A stretch of 64,000 nt of DNA from CAWHNT01 sp963830775 (GTDB lineage: Bacteria > Pseudomonadota > Alphaproteobacteria > Geminicoccales > Geminicoccaceae), in NCBI GenBank assembly GCA_963830775.1, contig CAWHNT010000055.1, positions 1-64,000 of the forward strand. The letters are read 5' to 3'. Position 1 is the stretch's first letter. Every line of letters starts with the position of its first letter. The translations under genes were made by a program, and so were the position numbers. Positions 62,933 through 64,000 of this stretch are shown here, one piece after another. The notes under the pieces were generated by a model. The model was given only the letters and a program-made list of their open reading frames with translations, was not told the DNA's origin and ran no database searches.

Positions 62933-62958
62933 AGCGCACGCCTGTAGGCAGGTGCGCT
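62933..62958. terminator. Hairpin between convergent higA and mtnN
   Basis: AGCGCACGCCT and AGGCAGGTGCGCT pair with a 2-nt bulge over a short loop. No clear T-tract on either side, so it may be a weak bidirectional terminator. Confidence 0.4.
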
Positions 62959-62968
62959 GCACCGTCCC

Positions 62969-63721
62969 TCACAGCACCGGCAGGATCTGCCGCAGGATGC
63001 TGGCCGAGCTGGCCGCCACCTCGTCGACGAAGGCCATGAAGTCGAAGCGGGAGTCGCGGCCGGCGAGGTCGGAGAGGGCGCGGATGTCGAGCCAGGGGAT
63101 GCCGAAGGCCTCGCAGACCTGGCCCAAGGCACCGCCCTCCATCTCGATCGCCCGGCCGCCGAGCTCGCGGTGGAGGCGGTCGCGGGTCACTTCGCAGTGG
63201 AGGTACTGGTCGCCCGAGAGGATGGTGCCGTAGGCGATGCGGGGCGGCTGGTCGTGGCCGCCGGCGGCCTTGGAGAGCGGCGGCAGGGTGAAGCCTTCCA
63301 GGCGCTCCCTGACGCGGGCCAGGAGATCGGGGTCGACCGGGTAGCCCAGCCGGTCGGTGGGGTTGAAGAAGGGGACGTGGCCGGCCTGGTAGGTGTGCAG
63401 GCGCTCGTCCTCGATCACGCCGGCATCGTGCTGGAGCGTGCGGTCGGCGATCACCACGTCGCCGATATGGAGGTCGGGGTCGAGGCCGCCGGCAACGCCG
63501 GAGAAGACGATGGCGCGGCAGCGGAAACGGTCGGCCAGGAGGGTGGCGACCAGTGCTGTGTTGACCTTGCCGATGCCGGCCCCGGCCAGCACGACCTCGC
63601 GGCCGTCGAGCCCGCCTTTGTCGAAGCGGGCATGCGCCAGCTCCTCGCTCCAGGCATGGGCCAGGGCGTTGCGCAGATGCGCCAATTCCTGCGGGATCGC
63701 GCAGATCAGGCCGATGGTCAC
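62969..63721 (-). CDS. mtnN: 5'-methylthioadenosine/S-adenosylhomocysteine nucleosidase
   Basis: 250 residues. The nucleoside phosphorylase-like fold with GLICAIPQELAHL at the start, VLAGAGIGKVNTALVATLL, VFSGVAGGLDPDLHIGDVVIADR and the catalytic/ribose region AIEMEGGALGQVCEAFGIPWLDIRALSDLAG with the final Asp. Hydrolyses MTA and SAH, recycling methionine and removing methylation by-products. Length slightly above the usual 230. Confidence 0.9.
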   Translation of the reverse strand: MTIGLICAIPQELAHLRNALAHAWSEELAHARFDKGGLDGREVVLAGAGIGKVNTALVATLLADRFRCRAIVFSGVAGGLDPDLHIGDVVIADRTLQHDAGVIEDERLHTYQAGHVPFFNPTDRLGYPVDPDLLARVRERLEGFTLPPLSKAAGGHDQPPRIAYGTILSGDQYLHCEVTRDRLHRELGGRAIEMEGGALGQVCEAFGIPWLDIRALSDLAGRDSRFDFMAFVDEVAASSASILRQILPVL

Positions 63722-63817
63722 GATAACAGACCCCTCGCTCGCGATGATGTGGTCTTACGCTGCTTGTCCGGAGCCCACCAGCGCCCGACTATCGTCGCAA
63801 GCGGAAGGGCCTGGACC

Positions 63818-64000
63818 TTGGACCGGAAACTCGACGGCATCGACCACCTGATCGTGGGCGTGCGCGATCTGGAGGCGGCGCGGGAGCGTTATGCCCGCCT
63901 CGGCTTCGCGCTCACGCCGCGCGGGCGGCATGTGGGCTGGGGCACGGCGAACTACTGCATCATGCTCGAGGACGAGTACCTGGAGCTCCTGGGCATCGTC
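63818..64000 (+). CDS. VOC/glyoxalase-like domain protein (partial)
   Basis: The first 61 residues, cut by the window end. DGIDHLIVGVRDLEAARERYARLGFALTPRGRHVGWGTANYCIMLEDEYLELLGIV is the first beta-alpha-beta-beta-beta unit of a glyoxalase-like protein. TTG 63818 is the start with GGAAGGG 9 nt upstream; no ATG is available. Substrate unknown. Confidence 0.8.
   Translation, partial: MDRKLDGIDHLIVGVRDLEAARERYARLGFALTPRGRHVGWGTANYCIMLEDEYLELLGIV

Noticed and set aside
1..64000. CRISPR array, rRNA, tRNA or integrase-bounded island
   Set aside because: No regularly spaced direct repeats, no rRNA-like sequence, no tRNA cloverleaf and no tyrosine or serine recombinase gene were seen; small RNAs could be missed by eye.

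Overview
The window looks like chromosomal DNA of a high-GC alphaproteobacterium, probably Rhodospirillales-like. The basis is inference from gene content: GapR (DUF2312), CarD, the FdxA-type ferredoxin, the ribF-ileS-lspA-DUF3035-M16-M16 block and a complete ecm/ccr/mcd ethylmalonyl-CoA pathway unit, together with very strong G/C preference at codon third positions. No rRNA, tRNA or CRISPR array was seen.

Layout. 1-2.6 kb: an IS1595-family and an IS630-family element; the window opens exactly on an IS terminal repeat. 2.6-9.7 kb: nhaA, a gamma-glutamyltransferase, the rlmH-rsfS-nadD-proA housekeeping run, a hypothetical gene and a GFA-family protein. 9.7-13.2 kb: meaB, then three genes on the + strand: a secreted cell-wall hydrolase, a large unrecognised protein and a CesT-type type III secretion chaperone. 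13.2-23.4 kb: parts of a reductive pyrimidine catabolism system (ABC ATPase, M20 carbamoyl-amino-acid hydrolase, preA/preT, RutR-like regulator with a palindromic operator), split by accessory DNA that carries a VapBC module and a decayed DUF4062/TPR gene interrupted by an IS5-family element. 23.4-30.2 kb: a cysteine-rich secreted peptide, an RTX-repeat protein, an SDR/MarR/EmrA/EmrB-like efflux run and a MazEF-like module. 30.3-35.8 kb: the ethylmalonyl-CoA pathway. Ecm is divergent from a crotonyl-CoA carboxylase/reductase that carries an in-frame N-terminal helix-turn-helix domain, and Mcd follows. 35.8-40 kb: a toxin/immunity-like pair and a TetR-HlyD-ABC efflux operon. 40.2-47.8 kb: gapR, a dead and a (frameshifted) intact porin copy, a GNAT, a rhodanese-like protein, a 5'-nucleotidase, PanE-like, VanZ-like and HIT proteins. 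48-64 kb: gshB, a BKACE enzyme, carD, fdxA, then a long minus-strand housekeeping run (mutL to maoC), followed by a nitroreductase, a lipoprotein, HigBA, MTA/SAH nucleosidase and the start of a VOC protein.

How the genes work together. Ecm, Ccr and Mcd are the diagnostic enzymes of the ethylmalonyl-CoA pathway, and MeaB is the GTPase chaperone of such B12 mutases. The ecm/ccr intergenic region holds seven GTGTTG/CAACAC hexamers. The fused helix-turn-helix domain on Ccr suggests that the enzyme itself could bind there, and this is the most unusual thing in the window. The second is an orphan effector/chaperone pair with no secretion apparatus in view.

Caution. Many genes, including essential ones (ileS, lspA, ribF, gshB, mutL), are broken by single-base frameshifts while both halves keep perfect family sequence. 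This points to indel errors in the assembly, so most frameshifts here should not be read as biology. The STAND/TPR remnant and the first porin copy are decayed well beyond that level and are true pseudogenes.
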